A stretch of DNA of 64,000 nucleotides, taken from the NCBI GenBank assembly GCA_021805545.1, contig JAJZFB010000067.1, positions 32,906 through 96,905 of the forward strand, written 5' to 3'. The stretch comes from Pseudomonadota bacterium (GTDB taxonomy: Bacteria; Pseudomonadota; Alphaproteobacteria; Acetobacterales; Acetobacteraceae). The notes beneath the pieces were generated by a model that did no database searches, was not told where the DNA came from, and saw nothing but the letters and a program-made list of their open reading frames with translations. Positions 56,310 through 64,000 of the stretch are shown here, one piece after another; within the stretch, counting starts at the first letter, position 1, and each line of letters opens with the position of its first letter. A program made the position numbers and the translations under genes.

Positions 56310-58244
56310 ATGTCGGATGCCGAAATCATACCGGTAAAGCCGGAGATTGCCGCGCATGCGCTGATCGATAAAGCCCGGTACGAGGAGATGTACCGGCGCG
56401 CCGCAGCCGCGCCCGAGACATTCTGGGCTGAGGAAGCCGGGCGCATCGACTGGATAAAACCGCCCGCCAGGATAAAGAACACGGATTTCCATGGCGATGT
56501 CTCGATTAAATGGTTCGAGGATGGGGAGCTGAACGCCGCCGCCAACTGCCTGGACCGGCATCTGGCCGCGCGCGGGGAGCAGGTGGCCATTATCTGGGAG
56601 GGTGATGATCCTTCTGTGTCGCGGAAGGTGACGTACCGGGAGCTGCACGAGAAGGTTTGCCGCCTGGCCAATGTGCTGACCGCCCAGGGCATCCGCAAGG
56701 GCGATGTTGTTACCATCTATTTGCCCATGGTGGTGGAGGCGGCGGTGGCGCTGCTGGCCTGCGCGCGTATCGGCGCCATTCATTCCGTGGTGTTTGGCGG
56801 GTTCTCGCCCGATTCATTGGCCAACCGCATGCAGGATTGCAACTCTGTGGCGCTGATTACGGCCGATGAGGGCCGCCGTGGCGGGCGCCGCGTGGCGCTG
56901 AAGGCCAATGCGGATGAGGCGCTGAAGGACTGCCCCTCGGTGAAAACCGTGCTGGTGGTGAAGGTGACGGGCGGCGATGTGGCAATGCAGGCGGGGCGCG
57001 ATATTTCCTACGACGATGCGTGCGCCGCGGCCTCGCCCAACCATGCTGCCTTGCCGATGAATGCGGAGGATCCGCTGTTCATCCTCTATACATCGGGTTC
57101 CACCGGCAAGCCCAAGGGTGTGCTGCATACCACGGGCGGGTACATGGTGTGGGCCAGCTTCACCCACCAATATGTGTTCGACTACCATCCGGGTGAGATT
57201 TACTGGTGCACGGCGGATGTGGGCTGGGTGACCGGGCACACCTATATCGTTTATGGGCCGCTGGCCAATGGCGCCACCACGCTGATGTTCGAGGGTGTGC
57301 CGAATTATCCCAGCAGCGCGCGCTTCTGGGAGGTGATCGACAAGCATCAGGTGAATATTTTCTACACCGCGCCCACCGCCATACGCGCGCTGATGCGCGA
57401 CGGCGAGGCGCCGGTGAAGAAGACCTCGCGTAAATCGCTGCGGATTCTTGGCTCGGTGGGCGAGCCGATAAACCCGGAAGCGTGGCTGTGGTATGACCGC
57501 GTGGTGGGCGAGCACCGCTGCCCGATTGTGGATACGTGGTGGCAGACGGAGACGGGGGGGATTCTCATCTCGCCCTTGCCTGGCGCCACGGCGCTGAAGC
57601 CGGGTTCCGCCACGCTGCCGCTGCCGGGTGTTAAGCCGCTGCTGGTGGATGGCGAGGGCAAGGAGCTGCACGGGGCCACGGAGGGCAATCTGTGCATCGC
57701 CGATAGCTGGCCGGGGCAGATGCGCACGGTTTATGGCGACCATGCGCGGTTTGTGCAGACGTATTTCTCCACCTTCAAAGGCCTGTATTTTACCGGCGAT
57801 GGCGCGCGGCGGGATGAGGATGGGTATTACTGGATTACCGGGCGCGTGGATGATGTGATTAATGTTTCCGGCCACCGCATGGGCACGGCGGAGATTGAAT
57901 CCGCGCTGGTGGCCCATGAGGCCGTGGCCGAGGCCGCCGTGGTGGGATACCCGCATGATTTGAAAGGCCAGGGCATATACGCCTACGTAACCCTGGTGGC
58001 GGATGTGGAGCCGACCGAGGCGTTGCGCAAGGCGCTTGTGGCCTGGGTCCGCCACGAGATCGGCCCGATTGCAGCACCGGATGTGATTCAATGGGCACCG
58101 GGCCTGCCCAAAACGCGCTCGGGCAAGATCATGCGCCGGATTTTGCGCAAGATTGCCGCGAATGAGACGGACAGCCTGGGCGATACCTCGACCCTGGCCG
58201 ACCCCGGCGTGGTGAAGGAGCTGGTGGACAACAGGGCGGCGTAG
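56310..58244 (+). CDS. acs: Acetyl-CoA synthetase
   Basis: [74 protein letters not shown]. Confidence 0.97.
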   Translation: MSDAEIIPVKPEIAAHALIDKARYEEMYRRAAAAPETFWAEEAGRIDWIKPPARIKNTDFHGDVSIKWFEDGELNAAANCLDRHLAARGEQVAIIWEGDDPSVSRKVTYRELHEKVCRLANVLTAQGIRKGDVVTIYLPMVVEAAVALLACARIGAIHSVVFGGFSPDSLANRMQDCNSVALITADEGRRGGRRVALKANADEALKDCPSVKTVLVVKVTGGDVAMQAGRDISYDDACAAASPNHAALPMNAEDPLFILYTSGSTGKPKGVLHTTGGYMVWASFTHQYVFDYHPGEIYWCTADVGWVTGHTYIVYGPLANGATTLMFEGVPNYPSSARFWEVIDKHQVNIFYTAPTAIRALMRDGEAPVKKTSRKSLRILGSVGEPINPEAWLWYDRVVGEHRCPIVDTWWQTETGGILISPLPGATALKPGSATLPLPGVKPLLVDGEGKELHGATEGNLCIADSWPGQMRTVYGDHARFVQTYFSTFKGLYFTGDGARRDEDGYYWITGRVDDVINVSGHRMGTAEIESALVAHEAVAEAAVVGYPHDLKGQGIYAYVTLVADVEPTEALRKALVAWVRHEIGPIAAPDVIQWAPGLPKTRSGKIMRRILRKIAANETDSLGDTSTLADPGVVKELVDNRAA

Positions 58245-58286
58245 AGCCTCTTCCCCGGCGCGGCGCGGCCAGTTTAGCTTGTGGCG

Positions 58287-60086
58287 ATGGATGTATTGGC
58301 CGCACCGCAGGATTTGTTGCGCAGCGTCTTTGGGCTGCGCGGCTTCAGGGGGCAGCAGGAGGCGGTGATTGCCCACGTTATGGCGGGGGGCGATGCGATT
58401 GTGCTGATGCCGACGGGCGGGGGTAAATCGCTCTGCTACCAGCTGCCCGCGCTGAGCCGGCCCGGGCTGGGGGTTGTGGTTTCGCCGTTGATTGCGCTGA
58501 TGCGCAACCAGGTGGCCAGTTTGCGCCAGCTTGGGGTGAATGCGGCGGCGCTGAATTCCGCGATAAGCCAGGAAGAGCGTGGCCAGATCTGGCAGGATTT
58601 GCGCGCGGGCACGCTGGATATTCTGTACGTGGCGCCCGAGCGGCTGATGATGCCGGAATTTCTCGACATGCTGACGCGGCGCGAGATTTCGCTGATTGCG
58701 ATTGATGAGGCGCATTGCGTGAGCCAATGGGGGCATGATTTCCGTAAGGAATATCTGATGCTTGCCGAGCTGAGGGAGCGCTTCCCCGGCGTGCCGCGCA
58801 TGGCGCTGACGGCCACGGCGGATGTGCAGACGCGCGAGGAGATACGGTGGCGGCTGGGGCTGGACGGGGCGGAGCTGTTTCTTGCCAGCTTCGACAGGCC
58901 GAATATACGCTATAATATTGCGCCCAAGGCCTCGCCCATGCGGCAATTACTGGCGTTTTTGAAGACGCATGAGGGCGAGAGCGGGATTGTGTATTGCCTG
59001 AGCCGCAATGCGGTGGAGGAAACGGCGGCGGCGCTGAACAGCCATGGCATACGCGCGCTGCCCTACCATGCGCGGCTGGATGCCGGGACGCGGGCGCGCA
59101 ACCAGGATGCGTTTTTGGCCGCCGAGGATGGGCTGGTGCTGGTGGCGACCATCGCGTTTGGCATGGGCATAGACAAGCCGGATGTGCGCTTTGTGGTGCA
59201 TATGGATTTGCCCGGCAGTTTGGAGGCGTTTTACCAGGAGACGGGGCGTGCCGGGCGCGACGGGGCGCCGGCGGAGACGATGCTGCTTTACGGCATGCAG
59301 GATTTGATGCTGCGCAAGAAGATGATCCATGACGGTGAGGCGCCGGACGAGGTGAAGCGCGTGGAGCTGGGCAAGATGGAGGCCTTGCTGGGCGTGTGCG
59401 AGACGGCGGGGTGCAGGCGCCAGGCCATTTTGGGCTGTTTTGGCGAGACGCTGCCAGCACCTTGCGGAAATTGCGATACCTGCCTGACCCCCGCCGAGAC
59501 CTGGGATGCCACGGTGCCGGCGCGCAAGGCGCTCTCGGCCATGCTGCGCACGGGGCAGCGTTTTGGCGTGGGGCATTTGGTGGATGTGCTGCTGGGGGTG
59601 GAGACGGACAAAATTGCCCGCTTTGGGCACGATAAATTGCCGACCTTCGGGGTGGGCAAGGAGCTGGACCGCAAGGGCTGGCAGTCGCTGTTCCGCCAGC
59701 TTGCCGCGCGCGGCGTGGTGGAGACGGACCATGAGAATTACGGCGCGCTGGTGATGACGCAAACCGGGCGGCCGATTTTGCGCGGCGAGGAAGAGGTGCA
59801 TTTGCGCCGGGATGTGAAGCCGCGCACCGCCAAGCGCGCGGACCGGGCCTTTGCCGCAAGCGGGGATACAGCTTTGTTTGAGGCGCTGCGCCAGGAGCGG
59901 GCGCGCATTGCCAAGGAACAGCGCGTGCCGGCTTATGTGATTTTTCATGATACGACCCTCTCGGCCATTGCCGAGGCCAAGCCCGCCAGCCTGACGGCCC
60001 TGGCCGAGGTGCCAGGCATGGGGCGAAGCAAGCTGGACCGCTATGGCGAGACGATTTTGGCCGTGCTGGCGCAGAATGCGGCCTGA
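58287..60086 (+). CDS. recQ: ATP-dependent DNA helicase RecQ
   Basis: FRGQQEAVIAHVMAGGDAIVLMPTGGGKSLCYQLPAL, DEAHCVSQWGHDFRKEYL, GRAGRDG. Confidence 0.97.
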   Translation: MDVLAAPQDLLRSVFGLRGFRGQQEAVIAHVMAGGDAIVLMPTGGGKSLCYQLPALSRPGLGVVVSPLIALMRNQVASLRQLGVNAAALNSAISQEERGQIWQDLRAGTLDILYVAPERLMMPEFLDMLTRREISLIAIDEAHCVSQWGHDFRKEYLMLAELRERFPGVPRMALTATADVQTREEIRWRLGLDGAELFLASFDRPNIRYNIAPKASPMRQLLAFLKTHEGESGIVYCLSRNAVEETAAALNSHGIRALPYHARLDAGTRARNQDAFLAAEDGLVLVATIAFGMGIDKPDVRFVVHMDLPGSLEAFYQETGRAGRDGAPAETMLLYGMQDLMLRKKMIHDGEAPDEVKRVELGKMEALLGVCETAGCRRQAILGCFGETLPAPCGNCDTCLTPAETWDATVPARKALSAMLRTGQRFGVGHLVDVLLGVETDKIARFGHDKLPTFGVGKELDRKGWQSLFRQLAARGVVETDHENYGALVMTQTGRPILRGEEEVHLRRDVKPRTAKRADRAFAASGDTALFEALRQERARIAKEQRVPAYVIFHDTTLSAIAEAKPASLTALAEVPGMGRSKLDRYGETILAVLAQNAA

Positions 60087-60226
60087 CGGCTGGATTTAGG
60101 GTGTGGCCAGGGCGCTGGTCAATCGCCATGCCGATGAGTGCCGGGGGTCATCTTCCACGGTATTGTTGCATTTGCTACTGGCCCGGTTTGCAGAGTGCCC
60201 CTACCGGGCGCTGGAGGAGTTAGCAA

Positions 60227-60550
60227 ATGGCGTTGGTGACATACGTGCGGCATGATGGCACGCGGCATGAGGTTGATGTGCCGGTTGGCGACACGATTAT
60301 GCAAGGCGCGATCAACAACATGGTCGATGGCATTGTGGCGGAATGCGGCGGCGGCCTGGCCTGCGCCACCTGCCATTGCTATGTGGATGAAGCCTGGGCG
60401 GACAAGGCGGGCCAGCCTTCCGCGACCGAGAGCGAGATGCTGGAAGCCGCGGCCTCTGAACGCAAGCCAACCAGCCGGCTAAGCTGCCAGATTAATGTGA
60501 CGGATGAGTTGAACGGCATTGTCGTTTACCTGCCCGAGACCCAGTTCTGA
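60227..60550 (+). CDS. 2Fe-2S ferredoxin (adrenodoxin/putidaredoxin type)
   Basis: ECGGGLACATCHCYVDEAW...SERKPTSRLSCQINV. Confidence 0.92.
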   Translation: MALVTYVRHDGTRHEVDVPVGDTIMQGAINNMVDGIVAECGGGLACATCHCYVDEAWADKAGQPSATESEMLEAAASERKPTSRLSCQINVTDELNGIVVYLPETQF

Positions 60551-60592
60551 GGACATGCGCCGCCATGCGTGGCGGTTTTAAGGAGAGCGATT

Positions 60593-61816
60593 ATGGCTTC
60601 ATCCGCGCCGGTGACAGGCGAGATTAAAATTCCGCCGCACGTGCCGCCCGAGCTGGTACGCAAGCTGGGCATTACCGAGAGCGCGGAATTTTTGGCCGCG
60701 CCGCATAAGTTTATGGCGGCACTGCACCAGAATTGTCCGCCGATTGTGTATAGCTATGGTGACCACAGCCCGCCGGCGTGGAATTTGCTGAAATATGATG
60801 ATGCGTATTTTGTGTTGCGTCATCCTGAGATTTTTACCGCCGAGGGCAGTGGCCCGTTCCCGCGTGATCCGGATGATTATTGGAAGATTATTCCGCTTGA
60901 AATTGAGCCGCCCGAGCACCGCAAATATCGCGCGCTGGTCGATCCGCTGGTCTCCCCCAAGGCCGTGCTGGCGCTGGAGGGTTCAATCCGCCGGCTGGCC
61001 AACGAGCTGATTGATTCATTCATCGGCAAGGGCGGTTGCGATTTTGCCAAGGAATTTGGCCGCCCGCTGCCGGTTGGCGTGTTTCTCGACATTATGGCCC
61101 TGCCGCGGGACATGATGGATGAGTTCGTGCGCTGGGCCATGGGGCTGCTGCACGCGCAGGATAAGGTGATTGCGGCCCAGGTGATGGGCGAGGTGACGCA
61201 GTACCTTAACAAGGTGATTGCGGAGAAGAAGGCCCAGCCGGATGCCGGGCTGGTAAGCGCCATTGTGAATGGCCGGCCGGGCGGCGAGGAAATGTCCGCC
61301 AGGGAAACATTCGGGTTCCTGTTCTTTGTCTGGATTGCCGGGCTGGATACGGTGTTTGCCACGCTGAACCATATTTTCCTGTGGCTGGCGAAGAATCCGG
61401 ACCGGCGCCAGGAGATTATCGATACACCGGACAACATCAATAATGTTGTCGAGGAATTGTTGCGCGTGTTCACCGTGACCTTCTCGGGCCGGACATTACG
61501 GCAAGATTACGAATTGCGCGGCGTAAAGATGAAGAAGGGTGACAAGCTGACTTCCATACTGCCAGCCTGCAATTACGACCCGGAGATTTTCCCCAACCCG
61601 GAGGAGGTGAATTTTCACCGTCCGCGCAAGCCGGTGCTGACTTTTGCCGGTGGCGCGCATAGCTGCCTGGGCGCGCATCTGGCGCGCATGGAGACCAAGA
61701 TCTGCATTCAGGAATTCCTGCGGCGGATTCCTGATTTCCAGGTTAAACCGGGCACGAGGATTGAGTATTGGCCGGGCGGCGTGGTGGGGCCGAAGGAAGT
61801 TCCGCTGGTGTGGTAG
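60593..61816 (+). CDS. Cytochrome P450
   Basis: I-helix AGLDT, K-helix EELLR (ExxR), heme loop FAGGAHSCLGAHLAR. Confidence 0.95.
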   Translation: MASSAPVTGEIKIPPHVPPELVRKLGITESAEFLAAPHKFMAALHQNCPPIVYSYGDHSPPAWNLLKYDDAYFVLRHPEIFTAEGSGPFPRDPDDYWKIIPLEIEPPEHRKYRALVDPLVSPKAVLALEGSIRRLANELIDSFIGKGGCDFAKEFGRPLPVGVFLDIMALPRDMMDEFVRWAMGLLHAQDKVIAAQVMGEVTQYLNKVIAEKKAQPDAGLVSAIVNGRPGGEEMSARETFGFLFFVWIAGLDTVFATLNHIFLWLAKNPDRRQEIIDTPDNINNVVEELLRVFTVTFSGRTLRQDYELRGVKMKKGDKLTSILPACNYDPEIFPNPEEVNFHRPRKPVLTFAGGAHSCLGAHLARMETKICIQEFLRRIPDFQVKPGTRIEYWPGGVVGPKEVPLVW

Positions 61817-61834
61817 GCTGATATTTGGCTTGCG

Positions 61835-61870
61835 AAAACGGCCCGGGATGGCGGCATCCCGGGCCGTTTT
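61835..61870. terminator. Bidirectional-capable intrinsic terminator after P450
   Basis: AAAACGGCCCGGGATG-gcgg-CATCCCGGGCCGTTTT, perfect 16-bp stem. Confidence 0.9.
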
Positions 61871-62054
61871 GTATGTGCCGGGCTGGGCGGCAAGAGCCGC
61901 TTTGGCGCGGGGCGGGCGCATGCTTGCTTTACGCCGCTGGCCTGTGCCATGCTAACATAATAGTCAATATATGCCTGCGCGTATGTACCATGCGGCGGCC
62001 AGGAATAATGCAAGCCGCGGGAAAAGCGGCCCTAAGAGTGGGTGGGGAAACAGA

Positions 62055-63296
62055 ATGCTGCAAGCCGAGGATGCGCCGCCGGGCGCGAAGAACCATCCAG
62101 CCGCGCCGTGGATGGCCGTGATCGCCTTCATCAACGGGAACATCGTGCTGGCCTGTATCTATGGCACATTCAGCGTGCTGCTGAGTGCGGTGGGGGTACG
62201 GCTGCATGTGAGCAGCGCGTTGAGCACGCTGGGGATACCGGCGGTTAATCTGGCCATTGCCATTTGCGCGCCGGTTATTGGCGTATTGGCGGCGCGTGTT
62301 TCGTTGCGGCTGCTTATGCTGCTGGGGGCCAGCCTGGGGGTGGCGGGATTTCTGCTGCTGGCCCTTACCCATTCTTATCCGCTTTATCTGGCGGCCTATG
62401 GGTTGCTTATTGGCCCGGGCATGGCCGTTGGCGTAATTTTGCCAGGTACGCTGGTGACGCGCTGGTTTGCGGTGAATCGCGGCAAGGCGCTTGGGCTGGT
62501 GAATACAACGATTGGCATGGCCCTGATGCCGCTGGCCATAAACTGGATGCTGCATAGGCACGGGCTGACGGAGAGCTATCTGATGCTGGCCGGACTCTCG
62601 GCGGTAAGCGTGGTGGTGAATCTGTTCGTCATCGACAAGCCGCCGGGCTACAATCCGGCGGGGGCGGTGGAAAAAGGCGCCGTGGCGGGGATGAGCATGG
62701 CGGCGCTCCTGCGTCTGCCGCGTTTCTGGGTGCTGCTGTTCGCCTTTATAGCCTCCTCCACCGGCTCGGTGGTGCTGGGCGCGCATATGGTGCCGATGGC
62801 GCGGAGCTGGAACCTGACCGCCACGCAAGGGGCCACCATGCTGGCCGCCATGTCTCTGATGGGGATTGCCGGCACGCTGCTTTATGGCTGGGTGGCAGAC
62901 AGGCTGGGGGGCATGCTGGCCATTGCCTTCGTGGTGCTGGTGCCTGCGGTGCTCTGGCTGCTGCTGCTGGCGCATCCGCCATTCATCGCGGCGGTGCTGC
63001 TGGTGGGGCTGATTGGGCTGAATGCCGCGGGAATATTGCCCGTGTTCAGCTATGCTTTGTCCGAGGCATTCGGGCGGGAGAGTTTCAGCCGCGCCTACGG
63101 GGTGGCCAACCTCATCAACCTGCCGTTCTCGGTGCTGTGCGTTCCAGCCGCCGCCATTATTTTTGCGCGCACGGGCTCTTATAACGGTGCCATTATCGCT
63201 GTGGCCATTTTTCTGGGCGCTACCGGCCTGGTGGCGTTTACCACCACCCGCCGGCGGCGGCCGGCGGCACCGGTATTGGCGGAGAGTTTGGAATGA
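62055..63296 (+). CDS. MFS transporter
   Basis: Multiple hydrophobic segments, GPGMAVGVILPGTLVTRWFAVNRGKALGLVNTTIGMA. Confidence 0.9.
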   Translation: MLQAEDAPPGAKNHPAAPWMAVIAFINGNIVLACIYGTFSVLLSAVGVRLHVSSALSTLGIPAVNLAIAICAPVIGVLAARVSLRLLMLLGASLGVAGFLLLALTHSYPLYLAAYGLLIGPGMAVGVILPGTLVTRWFAVNRGKALGLVNTTIGMALMPLAINWMLHRHGLTESYLMLAGLSAVSVVVNLFVIDKPPGYNPAGAVEKGAVAGMSMAALLRLPRFWVLLFAFIASSTGSVVLGAHMVPMARSWNLTATQGATMLAAMSLMGIAGTLLYGWVADRLGGMLAIAFVVLVPAVLWLLLLAHPPFIAAVLLVGLIGLNAAGILPVFSYALSEAFGRESFSRAYGVANLINLPFSVLCVPAAAIIFARTGSYNGAIIAVAIFLGATGLVAFTTTRRRRPAAPVLAESLE

Positions 63297-63829
63297 ATGA
63301 AGAAAACCCGCAAAAGCCGCCGCGTTTCGAGATTTTTCGGGCCGCCGGGGCGCGCGATTATAACGCGCATGAGGTGATGCGGCTGGATGACCTGACGCCG
63401 GCCATTGCCGAAGGGCTGGCGCATTACATGGCGGGGCCGGATGATGCGCAGGGCCAGGTGGTGGAGCTTGTATATGCGGCACCGGGCTTCAGCCTGAGCA
63501 AGGTGTGGTTCAAGAGCGGCTACCCGCTGCCGCTGCATTCGCATACGGCGGATTGCCTGTATTACATAATGGCCGGCAGCCTGAGGATGGGTGACGAGGT
63601 GCTGGGGCCGGGCGACGGGTTTTTTGTGGGCAGCGACGTGCCCTATACCTATATGCCCGGGCCGCAAGGGGTGGAGGTGCTGGAGTTCCGCAACACGGAT
63701 GAGCTGAATATCCGCTTCATGGCCCGTAACAAGGCGTTTTGGGAAAAAGCCGGAGAGAAGATACGTGCGAGCCACGAGGCCTGGAAAAGCGAAAAGCCGC
63801 CTTCCAGCCTGCCGCCCCGCGCGGGTTAG
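63293..63829 (+). CDS. Cupin domain protein
   Basis: KSGYPLPLHSHTADCLYYIMAGSLRMGDEVLGPGDGFFVGSDVPYTYM; ATGA overlap with MFS gene. Confidence 0.82.
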   Translation: MNEENPQKPPRFEIFRAAGARDYNAHEVMRLDDLTPAIAEGLAHYMAGPDDAQGQVVELVYAAPGFSLSKVWFKSGYPLPLHSHTADCLYYIMAGSLRMGDEVLGPGDGFFVGSDVPYTYMPGPQGVEVLEFRNTDELNIRFMARNKAFWEKAGEKIRASHEAWKSEKPPSSLPPRAG

Positions 63830-63865
63830 CGCGATGGCTTGAGATGCGCTCGCTTTGCGCGCGAT
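63826..63865. repeat. Dispersed repeat R2, copy 3 (truncated)
   Basis: TTAGCGCGATGGCTTGAGATGCGCTCGCTTTGCGCGCGAT. Confidence 0.8.
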
Positions 63866-63873
63866 CCGGTCTA

Positions 63874-64000
63874 AGAACCTGACCGAAAAAGATAGTTGAG
63901 CGATTTCAGTTAGTTGTGATTCTGTTGGTTTGCGACAACTGACGGAGTCACGATGGCCTGGACTGAAACCGCTCGGCGGCGATACTGCCGGGATGAGCTG
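63874..64000 (+). mobile_element. Left end of an IS5-family-like insertion sequence (truncated by window edge)
   Basis: AAGAACCTGACCGAAAAAGATAG end-like sequence followed by a transposase-like N-terminus; left boundary approximate. Confidence 0.65.
63953..64000 (+). CDS. IS5-family-like transposase, N-terminal fragment
   Basis: ATG GCC TGG ACT GAA ACC GCT CGG CGG CGA TAC TGC CGG GAT GAG CTG = MAWTETARRRYCRDEL, runs off window. Confidence 0.65.
   Translation, partial: MAWTETARRRYCRDEL

Noticed and set aside
56814-58946. 710-aa minus-strand ORF antisense to acs/recQ
   Set aside because: His/Arg/Pro/Gly-rich antisense translation; acs and recQ motifs are clear on the plus strand.
61929-63482. 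517-aa minus-strand ORF antisense to MFS/cupin
   Set aside because: His/Gln/Pro/Arg-rich shadow translation; MFS transmembrane pattern is clear on the plus strand.

Overview
The window is 64 kb of high-GC chromosome, most consistent with an alphaproteobacterium and probably an acetic-acid-bacteria-like lineage. Supporting traits are a C4-pathway hemA, the hemC-hemD-Mic60-like-hemY cluster divergent from tsaD, a PHA locus, and the tRNA-Trp-secE-nusG order. Most of it is housekeeping: ilvB/N/C, fabD-fabG-acpP-fabF-mltG, hemA, a PBP2, smc, mutY, tlyA, trxB, phaC/phaB, secE-nusG, gpsA-rlmJ-tsaD, hemCD, acs and recQ. Accessory content includes: a Doc-type toxin with an AbrB-fold antitoxin between ilvN and ilvC; a YoeB/YefM-like pair between tRNA-Gly and tRNA-Trp; an SDR/LLM/SDR/SnoaL catabolic-looking cluster divergent from a MarR/GbsR-like regulator with two 22-bp operator-like palindromes; a ferredoxin-P450-MFS-cupin cluster; tandem acyltransferase-3 paralogues; and a truncated IS5-like element at the right edge. 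The most unusual signal is non-coding. Several families of dispersed palindromic repeats sit against or inside gene 3' ends, and some arms differ between copies in ways that keep the pairing. There is also a four-hairpin candidate small RNA with a strong terminator at about 29.9-30.04 kb. Everything is from reading the sequence and the supplied ORF track; no database search was run.
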